54,418 nucleotides of DNA from Gammaproteobacteria bacterium RIFCSPHIGHO2_12_FULL_38_11 (GTDB lineage Bacteria; Pseudomonadota; Gammaproteobacteria; Coxiellales; Coxiellaceae), in assembly GCA_001801515.1 (NCBI GenBank), contig MGXX01000023.1, forward strand, positions 21,812-76,229, given 5' to 3'. Both the position numbers and the translations under genes were made by a program. Within the stretch, counting starts at the first letter, position 1, and the number at the start of each line of letters is the position of its first letter. Shown piece after piece: positions 1 to 9,673 of this stretch. The notes beneath the pieces are model-generated. The model had not been told where the DNA came from. It made no database searches and was given only the letters and a program-made list of their open reading frames with translations.

Positions 1-272
1 CAGCAAAAAACAATGAGGGGATTTTTTTATGTCATCAACATGCGTATCAACAAGCGATTGCTGAATTTGTGCTTGCAGCAAATGAACCTGGTTATTTGTA
101 TGCTGAAAAAGCCTATAAAAATGCGGGAGAATGTGCGTTGCGCATACCAGATAAGAAATTAGCAAAACAGTATTTTCGTAAGGCAAGGTATCATTAAGAA
201 CTGAATCCGCAAATCGATTACGCGCAAGGCGAATTGACAAATTCATATATTTTAAGTATACTTAAAAAATAA
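1..272 (+). pseudogene. PilF/PilW-like TPR protein, degraded 3' end (5' end outside window)
   Basis: In the third frame the window opens inside a coding sequence. It contains NNEGIFLCHQ, then AFVLAANEPGYLY-type and NAGECALRIPDKKLAKQYF patterns typical of the TPR pilotin PilF/PilW, which assists assembly of the type IV pilus secretin. A TAA at 196-198 interrupts the frame just where a TPR helix should run on. Past the stop the same frame still reads ELNPQIDYAQGEL before ending at 270-272. This suggests a nonsense mutation or truncation by the incoming ATPase gene. The N-terminal part is not visible, so a functional but shortened protein cannot be excluded. The family assignment rests on pattern recognition of one short segment. 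Confidence 0.5.
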
Positions 273-298
273 CATATATATTTTGGAGTATACTTAAA
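251..298 (+). promoter_or_regulatory. Palindrome plus repeated half overlapping the ribosome binding site of the ATPase gene
   Basis: Positions 251-266 form a perfect 16-base palindrome, TTTAAGTATACTTAAA. Its last twelve bases, AGTATACTTAAA, recur at 287-298. The second copy overlaps the Shine-Dalgarno GGAG (285-288) and abuts the TTG start at 299. A protein bound there could block transcription or translation of the downstream ATPase. The self-regulation reading is inference. Confidence 0.6.
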
Positions 299-1504
299 TT
301 GGAAGGTTTTCTATCTCAGTCATTTGAACGCCTCTTAGACAATACTGATTTGTCATTTAAGCGTTATTTATATCGTGAATTTAAGCCAGGCCGGTTAACG
401 GCATTGGTTGGCCCACGGGGCGTTGGGAAAACAACATTGTTGCTGCAATATATTAAAGAAAATTTTTCCAAGAACAATAAAGCATTTTACTTTTCCGCAG
501 ACTCTGTTTATTTTCAGCAAACAACATTGCTCGGTTTTATCAATGATCTTTATAATATAGAAGGCTACCGTGTTTTTTTTATTGATGAAATTCACAAGTA
601 CGTGAATTGGAATCAGGAATTAAAAAATTTATATGATTCCTTTCCAGATATTAAAATTATTTATTCTGGTAGTTCAGCGTTAGAATTAACCAAAGGCGGT
701 TATGATTTATCACGACGTGTGAAATTATACCATCTGCCCGGATTATCATTCAGAGAATACCTTAATTTTGTGGCTCATTGCGATGTTCAACCGATAACTT
801 TTTCTGATTTATTGTCATATTCAAAATCAGAAAAAAAATTATCGTCCATTGAAAAACTAATGGCGCATTTTAAACAGTATTTGGCCTATGGTTATTACCC
901 GTTTTCATTTGAAGATAAAAATAACTATTTTAATCGTGTTATCCGCGTGATTGATAAGATTATTTTTGAGGACATCCCTAATTATTTCGATTTGAAAACA
1001 CAAAATTTATATTTATTCAAAAAAATATTAAGTTATTTGGCTAGTATTTCGCCTGGCGAAGTTAATACCCATAATATTGCACAAAATATGCAAGTTTCCC
1101 ATCAAACCATTTTTCACTATTTATCTATTTTGTCTGAAGTGGGATTAATACAAATGATTTATCCTATGGAGGGGGGTAATCAATATTTGCGTAAACCGCA
1201 AAAAATATTTTTGCATAATACGACGTTGCTTTATGCATTACAGCAATTTGTTGGTGAAGCGCTTAATGTAGGCACATTGCGGGAATTATATTTTATTCAA
1301 GCGTTACGAGATGCCAACCACAACATTTATTATAGTAAGCAAGGTGATTACTGCACAAAAGACATTATTTTTGAAATTGGCGGTAAAAACAAAAAAGCAA
1401 CTCAGCTTGCCAGTATAGAAACGCGTGGCATATTGGTCAAAGATGATATTGTGGTCGCAACGCGGGATGTCATTCCTTTGCTATTTTTTGGGTTTTTGTA
1501 TTAA
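299..1504 (+). CDS. AAA ATPase of the AAA_14/DUF4143 family
   Basis: This 401-residue protein has a Walker A motif GPRGVGKT at residues 38-45, a Walker B FFIDEIH near 93-99, and sensor-like SGSSALEL. A winged-helix-like middle follows, with a C-terminal EIGGKNK segment typical of the COG1373 group. These standalone ATPases are widespread, mobile and of unknown function; many carry a C-terminal PD-(D/E)XK-like nuclease fold, of which only part of the signature is seen here. Translation starts at TTG, with GGAG ten bases upstream. It sits directly after a broken pilF-like gene and before an inverted-repeat element, which suggests acquisition by transfer. Two relatives occur at 9670-10974 and 52508-53974. 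Confidence 0.85.
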   Translation: MEGFLSQSFERLLDNTDLSFKRYLYREFKPGRLTALVGPRGVGKTTLLLQYIKENFSKNNKAFYFSADSVYFQQTTLLGFINDLYNIEGYRVFFIDEIHKYVNWNQELKNLYDSFPDIKIIYSGSSALELTKGGYDLSRRVKLYHLPGLSFREYLNFVAHCDVQPITFSDLLSYSKSEKKLSSIEKLMAHFKQYLAYGYYPFSFEDKNNYFNRVIRVIDKIIFEDIPNYFDLKTQNLYLFKKILSYLASISPGEVNTHNIAQNMQVSHQTIFHYLSILSEVGLIQMIYPMEGGNQYLRKPQKIFLHNTTLLYALQQFVGEALNVGTLRELYFIQALRDANHNIYYSKQGDYCTKDIIFEIGGKNKKATQLASIETRGILVKDDIVVATRDVIPLLFFGFLY

Positions 1505-1508
1505 ACCT

Positions 1509-1705
1509 GGGAACATGTACGAAATAACTTGGACAACTTGGCGTCCAAGATGGCGTGAGATTTAAATGTTTCGATTGAGAAAATGTGAAGGAATGCTTAT
1601 TGCATTTCGAACATTTTCGAATGAGAAACATTTTCGAATGAGAAACATTTAAAGATCGCGTCATATTGGATGATCAATTGTCCAAGTTATTTCGTACATG
1701 TTCCC
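1509..1705. mobile_element. MITE-like element, 197 bp, with 28-base terminal inverted repeats
   Basis: The left end GGGAACATGTACGAAATAAC plus TTGGACAA (1509-1536) is exactly the reverse complement of 1678-1705. The match extends imperfectly outward by three bases and inward, so the whole element could fold into one long hairpin. The interior holds a 17-base tandem repeat (ACATTTTCGAATGAGAA) and no plausible gene. The ends match those of the element at 22902-23083. Both copies lie between convergent genes. It is probably a non-autonomous derivative of an insertion sequence whose family I cannot name. Confidence 0.8.
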
Positions 1706-1724
1706 TGGATTTAAAAATGGTAAA

Positions 1725-2531
1725 TCATGCTTCCAACGAACCCACCTGAAACAGCTTTTTATCCTCAACCCGGACAGCCGTTAACTTTCCACCCCACGCA
1801 CAACCCGTATCTAGCGCAAAAACACGGGGATTATCGCACTGTCCATTAAGCGATGCCCAATGTCCAAAATAAATATCACGGCCAGGGTGAATCCATGAAA
1901 ACCAAGGTCGATATTTTTCATTCAAAGAAACATCGGTTTTATTTTCCAAATCCAAAACACCCTCGCGCGTGCAAAATCGCATTCGCGTAAATGCATTAAC
2001 AATATAACGCGTTTTATCCCAACCCATTAACTTTTCATTCCATGCCTCAGGATGATTACCATAAATATTTTCAAAAAATGTTTTTGGATTTTTACGCATC
2101 GTATTTTGTGCTTCAATTGCAGCATTTAATGCAACTTCAAAAGACCATTGTGGTGGAATACCTGCATGCGTCATCATGAATTCTTTTTTCAAAATCATCA
2201 AGGGTTGCTGTAATAAAAAATTAATCAGAAAATCACAATCAGACGCTTCTAAAATTTCCTGCAAGGTATGTGAAATATGCTTAAAAGGAAAATCAAGGTT
2301 ATGTCGTAGAAAATACAACGCCATCAAATGCAAGTCATGATTGCCCAATACAACAAAGGGATTTCTTAATGTGCGGATAAAGCGCAAGGTCTGCAATGAT
2401 TTTGGTCCGCGATTAATTAGATCTCCGACAAACCCTAAATGATCTTGTTCGGGATTAAATTTTATTGCTCGTAATAGCGCCTGCAAAGAGTCAAAACACC
2501 CCTGCACGTCACCGATAATGTATGTGCTCAT
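1725..2531 (-). CDS. apaH: Diadenosine tetraphosphatase ApaH
   Basis: ApaH splits Ap4A symmetrically into two ADP and also removes Np4A-type caps from RNA. The protein shows the calcineurin-type metallophosphatase motifs in order: GDVQGC at residues 7-12, GDLINRGP at 36-43, GNHD at 63-66, a THAGIPP segment, and the ApaH-typical FGHWAS and LDTGCAWGG near the C terminus. At 269 residues it is slightly shorter than the E. coli enzyme. The open frame extends 15 codons upstream to a TTG, but the metal-binding N terminus begins at the internal ATG (2529-2531), so I use that start. It is the last minus-strand gene before the inverted-repeat element. Confidence 0.95.
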   Translation of the reverse strand: MSTYIIGDVQGCFDSLQALLRAIKFNPEQDHLGFVGDLINRGPKSLQTLRFIRTLRNPFVVLGNHDLHLMALYFLRHNLDFPFKHISHTLQEILEASDCDFLINFLLQQPLMILKKEFMMTHAGIPPQWSFEVALNAAIEAQNTMRKNPKTFFENIYGNHPEAWNEKLMGWDKTRYIVNAFTRMRFCTREGVLDLENKTDVSLNEKYRPWFSWIHPGRDIYFGHWASLNGQCDNPRVFALDTGCAWGGKLTAVRVEDKKLFQVGSLEA

Positions 2532-2647
2532 AGTGGAAAAGGATAACAGAAATAAGTAGTTTGTCGCAATTAACAATGCAAAATAGAGGCAATGATTTAG
2601 GGAGGCTATATTCTCGGGTCCATCTTATCAGGGAACATGTCATTGCA

Positions 2648-4180
2648 TTATAAAAACCACCGCCATTGTTTCGTTATATCCTCTCCCTCAAAAACACGTT
2701 GAGTTGTGACAGTCAGCGCATCGCCTTTCAGATAAGGCTTTAAAAAACGAGACCGGCATGTTTCAGTATAAGAAACACTTCTATCTGTATTTTGAGAGAA
2801 CGTTAACGCACAGCGCTTAATCTCATTTTCTTTTTTTAACACTACAATGATTTCTTGCTGATTATAAAATAATTGCTGAAAAAGGCGAGCAATAAACGAG
2901 CTTTTTATTTCAAGCGCAGCGTCAAGGTGCATAGATAATAAAACTTTTTCTTCCATCTTTTGTGGTATCATCCAACCATCAAATGGAAATAAATATTTTG
3001 TAATAAATAAAATAAAGGCTTGAACTAACAAAGTCGCCATTGCCAAAGAACCCGCTTGAATGTCATTATTTTCAATGGTTTTTTGATTCATAAAAACCGT
3101 CATTAGAAAATAAAAAAGAAACATTGCGGGTATGCGAATAAAAAATAGAGTTATCTCTTCCATTAACGGAAAAATAAAGCGTGGTGCTACAATTTCGCGT
3201 TCTATTTTCAAAGGCGGAATTGCCCAATAAGAATTGAAAATAAAACGGCAAATAATCGAGATGAAATTAAAAATATAAAAAGAACAATTTTTTAAAAAAC
3301 CATCAGGCATTTTTTTAGTTAAGCATAAAGTGAGGAGCTGAAAGGCCAAAGCAAAGGGAATACCACTTAATGAAAAATAGTTTTCTTCCTGATAAGCCAC
3401 ATAAGCCAGATAAGCTAAAACGCCCGTTCTTACTGTTCTCAGCAGTGGGAGATGGCAGCATAAAATAGATGCAAATTGATTGTTCGTGTTTTTATATGCC
3501 AGCGGCATTTTTAAAACTGCAATTATTTGTTCTGCATAAAATAATTCGGATTGCACAATTGAGGCAGTATTCAATAAGGGATCCAACAGTAAAAATATTC
3601 TGCATTGCTGCCATTGCAAAAATTGCGCATGGCATTTTTTTGAATCCTGGCTTAACCGTAAGAATAAAGTAAGTGAGCTCCAGTAAAGCGTTTCAGCCTG
3701 TATGCGCTCTTCAATGTTATCCTGTAGAGAAAAAATTTCATGGTCAGGTAAGTATTTTTTTAATTGGTTTATTAATGGTTGCGTTAGTATCACATCACAA
3801 TAGGGTTCTTCTGAATTTAACACTTCTGTTTTAACGGCAATATAATTTTTAGCATTTATTTCCTGAAAAACAAGAGTCAAACGCAATGGGACATAATGAT
3901 ATGAATTTAATTGCCAAGCAAAATATAAAATAATATTTTCATTGCGTTTTGAAATTAATTCACTCACTGTTTCAATAAAATGATTTTGAATATTTTCACC
4001 CGCGGGCAAACAAAAAATTCTTGTGTTTGTGTTTTTGAAAAAAATTTGCTTTATTAAGGAATTTTCTTTTATAAAACAGGCTAACTCATGTTTTTCTAGG
4101 AATTTAAAAAATGCTGTGGGCGCAGGCAAGCGAGCACAATTAAATTGTTTTAAAAAATTGTTTTCTGTTTTTTTTCGCAT
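2648..4180 (-). CDS. Unrecognised multi-pass membrane protein, coupled to the giant ankyrin protein
   Basis: I do not recognise this roughly 510-residue protein. The N-terminal 230 residues are soluble. About four or five hydrophobic stretches follow (around residues 240-260, 270-290, 300-325, 345-370 and 385-405), then a soluble C-terminal domain of about 100 residues. The start ATG at 4180 overlaps the stop codon of the upstream gene in the arrangement TGATG, with an in-frame GTG just before it, so the two are probably translationally coupled. Many lysines and aromatic residues and no enzyme motif are seen. A role in host interaction, or as a membrane partner of the ankyrin protein, is speculation from context. 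Confidence 0.7.
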   Translation of the reverse strand: MRKKTENNFLKQFNCARLPAPTAFFKFLEKHELACFIKENSLIKQIFFKNTNTRIFCLPAGENIQNHFIETVSELISKRNENIILYFAWQLNSYHYVPLRLTLVFQEINAKNYIAVKTEVLNSEEPYCDVILTQPLINQLKKYLPDHEIFSLQDNIEERIQAETLYWSSLTLFLRLSQDSKKCHAQFLQWQQCRIFLLLDPLLNTASIVQSELFYAEQIIAVLKMPLAYKNTNNQFASILCCHLPLLRTVRTGVLAYLAYVAYQEENYFSLSGIPFALAFQLLTLCLTKKMPDGFLKNCSFYIFNFISIICRFIFNSYWAIPPLKIEREIVAPRFIFPLMEEITLFFIRIPAMFLFYFLMTVFMNQKTIENNDIQAGSLAMATLLVQAFILFITKYLFPFDGWMIPQKMEEKVLLSMHLDAALEIKSSFIARLFQQLFYNQQEIIVVLKKENEIKRCALTFSQNTDRSVSYTETCRSRFLKPYLKGDALTVTTQRVFEGEDITKQWRWFL

Positions 4181-7100
4181 CACTTAACTAGACTATTTTG
4201 CGCAGCAGGTGCCTTGCTTCCCATTCCCTGCAATGCACTCTCTGAATTCCAATTAAAAAATCCAGTGAAGAAGCCAGCCCATCCCGTATCCACTGCGCTA
4301 CTTTCACATACAGCCATTTCTTCCGACACAGGATGTGATTTACCTGCAAAAAGAGCACTTGCATTAAATGACGTTGGTGATTGATAAACTGAGCACAAGT
4401 GATAATGATCATTAAAAATCGCAATCACAGAAAATAAATCTTTCGAGAATTTCAATCCCATTCTGTCATTTAGAAAACGTGCAACACCCAAATGATTTGA
4501 ACATCGCGTTACTCCCTTTTTAATCAGCGTCACCAAAATCTTTTCTCGCAGTGTTGCATCTTCAATGGTCATAGCTAAGTCAATTAAGCTTTGTTTATGG
4601 CGATTGACTAAATTCATCGATTCTTTTGGCACAACTGCTAACAAAGCATGTAATGCATTAATATCGCCAAATTTAGCGGCTAAATGCACCGCCGTATTGC
4701 CTTGTTTATTCGTCACCAACAAATTAATTTTTTGCTCTTGCAATATTTGCTTTTCTGCTTGATCGTCATATCGATAAATACGATAAATTTCCACAGCGGA
4801 ATAGGTTTGTTGCTTGCCAAAAGAAAAGTGTTTTTGATCAAGTGCATTTAAATCATCCAATGTATTTTGAACTAATGGATAAGCGGGTTCCAACATTTCT
4901 TCATCATTCAACATTTTTGACTGTTTTACGCAATCCAAAACAAATGTTTTAAATTTGTCAAACGATGTCGTTAACATATTTTCCAATGCTTGATGAATTG
5001 GCATTCCTGTCGGATTTTTTTGATAATCCAAAATAGTTTTTTCTATTTTTTCTTTATCATACAACTCTGACAGCAATCTATTAAATGCAGGATCATCCAA
5101 TAATTCCGGGTGAGTTAATGAAACAACGGAAATGATTCTTTTAACTGTTACATCAACAGCGATTAATTTTTTAAATGCAGTGGAATTCTGTTTTGATAGT
5201 TGTGCGCTCACGGACTTAGCAATGGCTTGGCGGTGTACCACTAATTCATCATTGACAATAGACTGTGCATCATGACTCACCTTTTTTAGTGAAGTATCAT
5301 TTGCACTAAAAAATGCTTCTGGGGTTATCTTGTGTTTCTCTCTATAGTGATAATCTACCCAGGCTCTATACATTTTATCACCGGGCGCTATTCCACAAGG
5401 TGTTTCTAAAAATCCAGCCAGATCAAGCACACAATCAGACAATGTTTTTACGTTTGGAAGATATACGGTAAATGTCGTTGTAAAACCAGCAGACATGTTT
5501 TTCCCTGAAAATTTCATCTCTAGTGAATACGTTATGTCACTCGCACATTTTGTACTTGGTTTGCTGGTTAAAACATACTGAATTTTTCCAAGTCCCAAAA
5601 ATTCTGCTTGCAACCAAAGCTTCACTATTTCTTTATTTTTTTCACTAAATTCTTTTAATAAGTCAGTAAAGAGTGGCGAGATTGCATAACTCGTGGGCAA
5701 GAAAAAATGCGTATAGTTGTCCAATGAATACAGTTCGCCTTTCCAAGTAGAAAACGCATCAGAAGCATTTTGAAATACGTCAAAAGGAAGCTGGTAGTCT
5801 ACCGCTTCAGTTTGATTTTTTCTTTTTTCAATTTGCGCAATAAGCGAGAATAACCTTGAGTCCGCATATTTCTCAATTCTCAAAAGAGGTTTTTCAAGAA
5901 CATCTTTAATTGCCTGGTAAGATTTTTGATTAACAGTGATTTCTTCTAATTCGCGGGTGATGCCAACATAGGGCGACCAGCACTGATTTTTCAATGACGT
6001 TTTTGTTCCTGTTATACTTTTTCTCCATGGTGTTGACGTCATCTTTACTCTGTTTCCTTCAAATACACGACTTTCAAGGTGATAGGTCGTTTCACTTTCT
6101 TCCGGGTGTTCTTTCAAAAACTGATACTTATAGCTTGACCATGACTCATCAGCAAGATGAACCGTGCAAGCAATGGGGTTTCCCGCCTTTGTGCATGCAA
6201 ACGCAACTGTATCCTGATGTTTGCATTTTGCATCAAATGTCAGTGGATTTGATCTCACATAGGAAATGTTCTTCCCTTTCTGAAGGAAGTCCCTTGTATC
6301 AAAACCAATCGGGTTTTTATCTTTTGGCCATGCATAACCAATCGATTCATGTGGCCCTAAAAGAGCACTATGCATATTTTGAAAAAAATTCGTGAATGCA
6401 TTTAAATTTTTTAATTGATCATTGTAATAAACAATCGCTTTTTTAATAATATTTTCTTTTAGGTAACCGACTGTTAATGAACCAATCTCACCTGATACAT
6501 TTTTCACGGCAATTTCATAACCAGACAGCAACATTTCAAAAAATGGCAGATCTGTTTGAAGTGCGGTCAGAAAATGAATAATTTCCCGACCTTCAGCAAT
6601 AACCCTGCCAATTTCTTTTTTTATATCGGGGTTATTTGAAAAACCAGGTAATAAATTGGGGAATTGCAATGATAATAGTGCGGCATCTGACCATGCAAAT
6701 GCATTGACTAATTTTCTATTGTAAGGAATTCCGAATACATAATGAAAATACCCCACCAAAAAATTAATATTATTTTCAAAGCCACCCGGCTCAGACAAAA
6801 TTGCAATCACTTTTTGTTGCATCGCAATATCGTTAGAATATTTTTCTGCCTGTTTATCATTGAACATAGGGTCTTTTGCATAATGTGTTGCCCACCGAAT
6901 AACATTATTCAAATAACGGCGAAAAGTGGTTATTTCTTCTGCAGTGACATTATTTCCCCATCGAACATAATGCGTTAACAGTTCATCTTTTATTTCTTTG
7001 TAATTAGCACTAAACACAATCAGCAATCGTTCTTGTAAACGCAGATCCATCGCAATCATATCATGGTGCACATTTCGAATTTCATGTCGCGCCATGTGAA

Positions 7101-8355
7101 TTTCTTTTCTGGCTTGATGAGTTTCATCAAATACTGCGCGAATTTCATTTTTCAGTTCTTGGTGTGACCGATAAATCGCTTCTGCCAAAATGCGTGTGCT
7201 GTTTTCAATCAGCTCACCCAATACTTTTTGACCAGCAATAATTTCTGTTAATCCTTTTATTACTGCATTGGCAAAAGTCACCACAAATTGCGTCAACTGA
7301 TAAACCTGATCACTGACCTGACCCACCAATGCACCTACTTTTTGAATTTCTTGTCGTGTGATAGTATGTTCACGCGCATTAAGCTGGCGTGTTATACCGT
7401 GCTCATACGTTATATGCTGCAGTGTCGCACCATGAATCCCAAGCTGTTGGTTGCTTAAACTTTCCATCGCCTCCATCATTCTTGAAAATCCTTGTGCCAT
7501 TGCGCGCGATTGTTCAGCAACCGCCTGTCCGCCATTGAATTGATTTAAATCCGCTAAATGCTGGCCTTGTGCGATATCAGCAAAATAATCTTGTGGATTA
7601 TTTTGTTGATTTTGAAAATGTTGTTTTAATTTTTCCTGCGTACTTTTATATTCTTCGGGCGATATATTGGGATTTTTTAATTTATTTAATAATTCTTGAT
7701 TACCTCTCAAATCATTTAATTTATTATTTGACTGCTGATTTAGTCTTTTGGCATTTAATGCTGTCAGCGCATCTAAATCATCAATATCAGCTGGGAATGA
7801 CTGCGCTTCTTTTCTTTTTTGAAAATCGGCTTCTGCGATGCTTTCTAAATTAGTAACATGCTGTTGAATTGTGTTTAATTGCGCCTGTTGCGTTGGACTG
7901 AGTCCGCTTTGCTGATTTTTCGCCACTAGCTCGAAAAACTGCATCATATCATTATGGTATTGCATTTTTTGTGCTTGATTAATATTGCTTGAAGAAAATA
8001 CTTTTTGTTGCGCAATGGATTCACGCGGAATACCGAATGACCGAACATAACCTTCAACTGAATTTCGTATCGATTCCGAATGCATGGCAGCCGCGGTACC
8101 AACAGCGGCTGCGCCCAGTTTAGAAGATTTAAACAATACTTCAGCAGTCCACACTGAACCCGTCAAAAACAGATACTCAGCCATTTTTCCTGCAGGAACA
8201 GCTTGGTTAGCGATTAATGTTCTTAAACGCATATTGCCTTGCTTCAAAAAATAATCGGCTTTTTGCGCAGCATCTGCAGCGCCATATAAACCATTTTTCC
8301 AAAGTTGCTCCGCTGCTTGATTGAATTTTTGCTGTTCCGATGTTGATGTTCTCAT
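4180..8355 (-). CDS. Giant coiled-coil protein with C-terminal ankyrin repeats
   Basis: This protein of about 1391 residues has Ala/Gly-rich hydrophobic segments near residues 50-90, then a Gln/Asn-rich, coiled-coil-prone region to about 450 including heptad-like HQARKEIHMARHEIRNV. A long domain without recognisable motifs follows. Near residue 1210 an ankyrin repeat reads NKQGNTAVHLAAKFGDINAL, followed by a second degenerate repeat. The C-terminal tail is glycine- and serine-rich. The frame is open a further 51 codons into the gspF end, but the ATG at 8353-8355 avoids that overlap; neither start has a convincing Shine-Dalgarno. Large ankyrin and coiled-coil proteins are common type IV effectors in Legionellales; that role is inferred only. 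Confidence 0.75.
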   Translation of the reverse strand: MRTSTSEQQKFNQAAEQLWKNGLYGAADAAQKADYFLKQGNMRLRTLIANQAVPAGKMAEYLFLTGSVWTAEVLFKSSKLGAAAVGTAAAMHSESIRNSVEGYVRSFGIPRESIAQQKVFSSSNINQAQKMQYHNDMMQFFELVAKNQQSGLSPTQQAQLNTIQQHVTNLESIAEADFQKRKEAQSFPADIDDLDALTALNAKRLNQQSNNKLNDLRGNQELLNKLKNPNISPEEYKSTQEKLKQHFQNQQNNPQDYFADIAQGQHLADLNQFNGGQAVAEQSRAMAQGFSRMMEAMESLSNQQLGIHGATLQHITYEHGITRQLNAREHTITRQEIQKVGALVGQVSDQVYQLTQFVVTFANAVIKGLTEIIAGQKVLGELIENSTRILAEAIYRSHQELKNEIRAVFDETHQARKEIHMARHEIRNVHHDMIAMDLRLQERLLIVFSANYKEIKDELLTHYVRWGNNVTAEEITTFRRYLNNVIRWATHYAKDPMFNDKQAEKYSNDIAMQQKVIAILSEPGGFENNINFLVGYFHYVFGIPYNRKLVNAFAWSDAALLSLQFPNLLPGFSNNPDIKKEIGRVIAEGREIIHFLTALQTDLPFFEMLLSGYEIAVKNVSGEIGSLTVGYLKENIIKKAIVYYNDQLKNLNAFTNFFQNMHSALLGPHESIGYAWPKDKNPIGFDTRDFLQKGKNISYVRSNPLTFDAKCKHQDTVAFACTKAGNPIACTVHLADESWSSYKYQFLKEHPEESETTYHLESRVFEGNRVKMTSTPWRKSITGTKTSLKNQCWSPYVGITRELEEITVNQKSYQAIKDVLEKPLLRIEKYADSRLFSLIAQIEKRKNQTEAVDYQLPFDVFQNASDAFSTWKGELYSLDNYTHFFLPTSYAISPLFTDLLKEFSEKNKEIVKLWLQAEFLGLGKIQYVLTSKPSTKCASDITYSLEMKFSGKNMSAGFTTTFTVYLPNVKTLSDCVLDLAGFLETPCGIAPGDKMYRAWVDYHYREKHKITPEAFFSANDTSLKKVSHDAQSIVNDELVVHRQAIAKSVSAQLSKQNSTAFKKLIAVDVTVKRIISVVSLTHPELLDDPAFNRLLSELYDKEKIEKTILDYQKNPTGMPIHQALENMLTTSFDKFKTFVLDCVKQSKMLNDEEMLEPAYPLVQNTLDDLNALDQKHFSFGKQQTYSAVEIYRIYRYDDQAEKQILQEQKINLLVTNKQGNTAVHLAAKFGDINALHALLAVVPKESMNLVNRHKQSLIDLAMTIEDATLREKILVTLIKKGVTRCSNHLGVARFLNDRMGLKFSKDLFSVIAIFNDHYHLCSVYQSPTSFNASALFAGKSHPVSEEMAVCESSAVDTGWAGFFTGFFNWNSESALQGMGSKAPAAQNSLVK

Positions 8356-8446
8356 ATTGACGATACTCAAAATGTACATTTCATGATAAAAAAGTATCGA
8401 GACTATATCATTCGTTAATCGAGATATGAAGTAAAATGCACGCATC

Positions 8447-9673
8447 CTAAGACACATTATCCAATGCAAAAATCGGCAGCATAATCGCCAGCACAATATA
8501 TAAAACAATGCCGCCCATCACGATAATCATCAAGGGTTCAAACAACGTTAATACAGTTTGAATTAATCCTTCAACATCCTTTTCTAAATAATTTGCCGAT
8601 TTTTCCAGCATTTTATCGAGTTGTCCGCTCGACTCTCCGCTGGCTACCAGGTGCAAAAACATCGGCACAAAACAATGCGTTCTTTGTAATGCGATATGTA
8701 TCGGCGAACCTTCGCGCACCTGCACAATCGCCTGCATAATTTTTTCATGCATCGGCAAAGGCTTTACTAACCCTGCTGCTGCATGCATTGCCTCTAACAC
8801 AGGCACAGCAGCTGCATTTAATATCCCCAGCGTTCTACCAAATCGCGCACAATTAATCGTTTTAATTGCACGACCAATCACGGGTAATTGCAATAATATG
8901 GCATCTACTTTTCGACGAAACGATTTGCGTCTTAATGATCTTATCCAGAAAAAAATAAATAATATAATGGCAATAATTAAATAAAATCCATCGTGTTGCA
9001 CAAATTGACTGATACTGATTAAAATAGTGGTTGCCAATGGCAAAGTTTGATTGGTCTGACTAAATACCGCAATAATTTTCGGCACAACATAAATTAATAA
9101 AAAAGTAACGATGGAAAGTGAAACCGTCATCATCATCATCGGATAAATCAAAGCTTGTTTTATTTTTTGGCGAATATAATGCTGCTTTTCCGTGTATTCT
9201 GCAAGTTGATCCAAGACCTGGCCCATTTTTCCCGTGCGCTCGCCGGCAGCAACGGTTGTACGATAAAGTGCTGGAAATACTGCAGGAAAATCACCCAGGC
9301 CATCGGCCAATGTATATCCTTCCAATACTTTTGCTCGAACACCCAGCAAAATTTCTTGAATTGATTGTTTTTCTGTTTGTTCTGAAACGGCCGTTAACAT
9401 TTCATCAATTGGCAAACCTGCTTGCGATAACGTCGACATTTGTCGCGTAATCAATGATAAATCTGCAGCGGAAATCTTTCGCAAGCCCCAACGAAAACCG
9501 TTTTTTTTTGCCGCTTCACTTAGTTTTTGTTGACCCGCAACAACTGAAACTGAAATCGGCGTTAATTGTTTTTCACGCAATTGCTCTCGCACCAAGCGCG
9601 CAGAATCACCTTCTGCAACACCCTTAATGCGTTTGCCAGATTTGTCGAGGGCGGTGTATTGAAATGCGGTCAC
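8447..9673 (-). CDS. gspF: Type II secretion inner-membrane protein GspF
   Basis: GspF is the polytopic platform protein of the type II secretion system and works with the ATPase GspE. This 408-residue protein begins with the family-typical AFQYTALDKSGKRIKG and has two T2SSF domains (about residues 70-195 and 270-395). Membrane segments lie near 175-200, 225-245 and 380-400, and GERTGKMGQVL and ASGESSGQLDKML are the paired signature segments. It starts at GTG (9671-9673), which overlaps the TGA of the ATPase upstream in a GTGA arrangement. In other bacteria gspF follows gspE directly, so the ATPase between them is an insertion. Confidence 0.93.
   Translation of the reverse strand: MTAFQYTALDKSGKRIKGVAEGDSARLVREQLREKQLTPISVSVVAGQQKLSEAAKKNGFRWGLRKISAADLSLITRQMSTLSQAGLPIDEMLTAVSEQTEKQSIQEILLGVRAKVLEGYTLADGLGDFPAVFPALYRTTVAAGERTGKMGQVLDQLAEYTEKQHYIRQKIKQALIYPMMMMTVSLSIVTFLLIYVVPKIIAVFSQTNQTLPLATTILISISQFVQHDGFYLIIAIILFIFFWIRSLRRKSFRRKVDAILLQLPVIGRAIKTINCARFGRTLGILNAAAVPVLEAMHAAAGLVKPLPMHEKIMQAIVQVREGSPIHIALQRTHCFVPMFLHLVASGESSGQLDKMLEKSANYLEKDVEGLIQTVLTLFEPLMIIVMGGIVLYIVLAIMLPIFALDNVS

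Noticed and set aside
2631..2640. GGGAACATGT, identical to the first ten bases of the element end at 1509
   Set aside because: No matching inverted copy nearby and the similarity stops after ten bases; could be chance.
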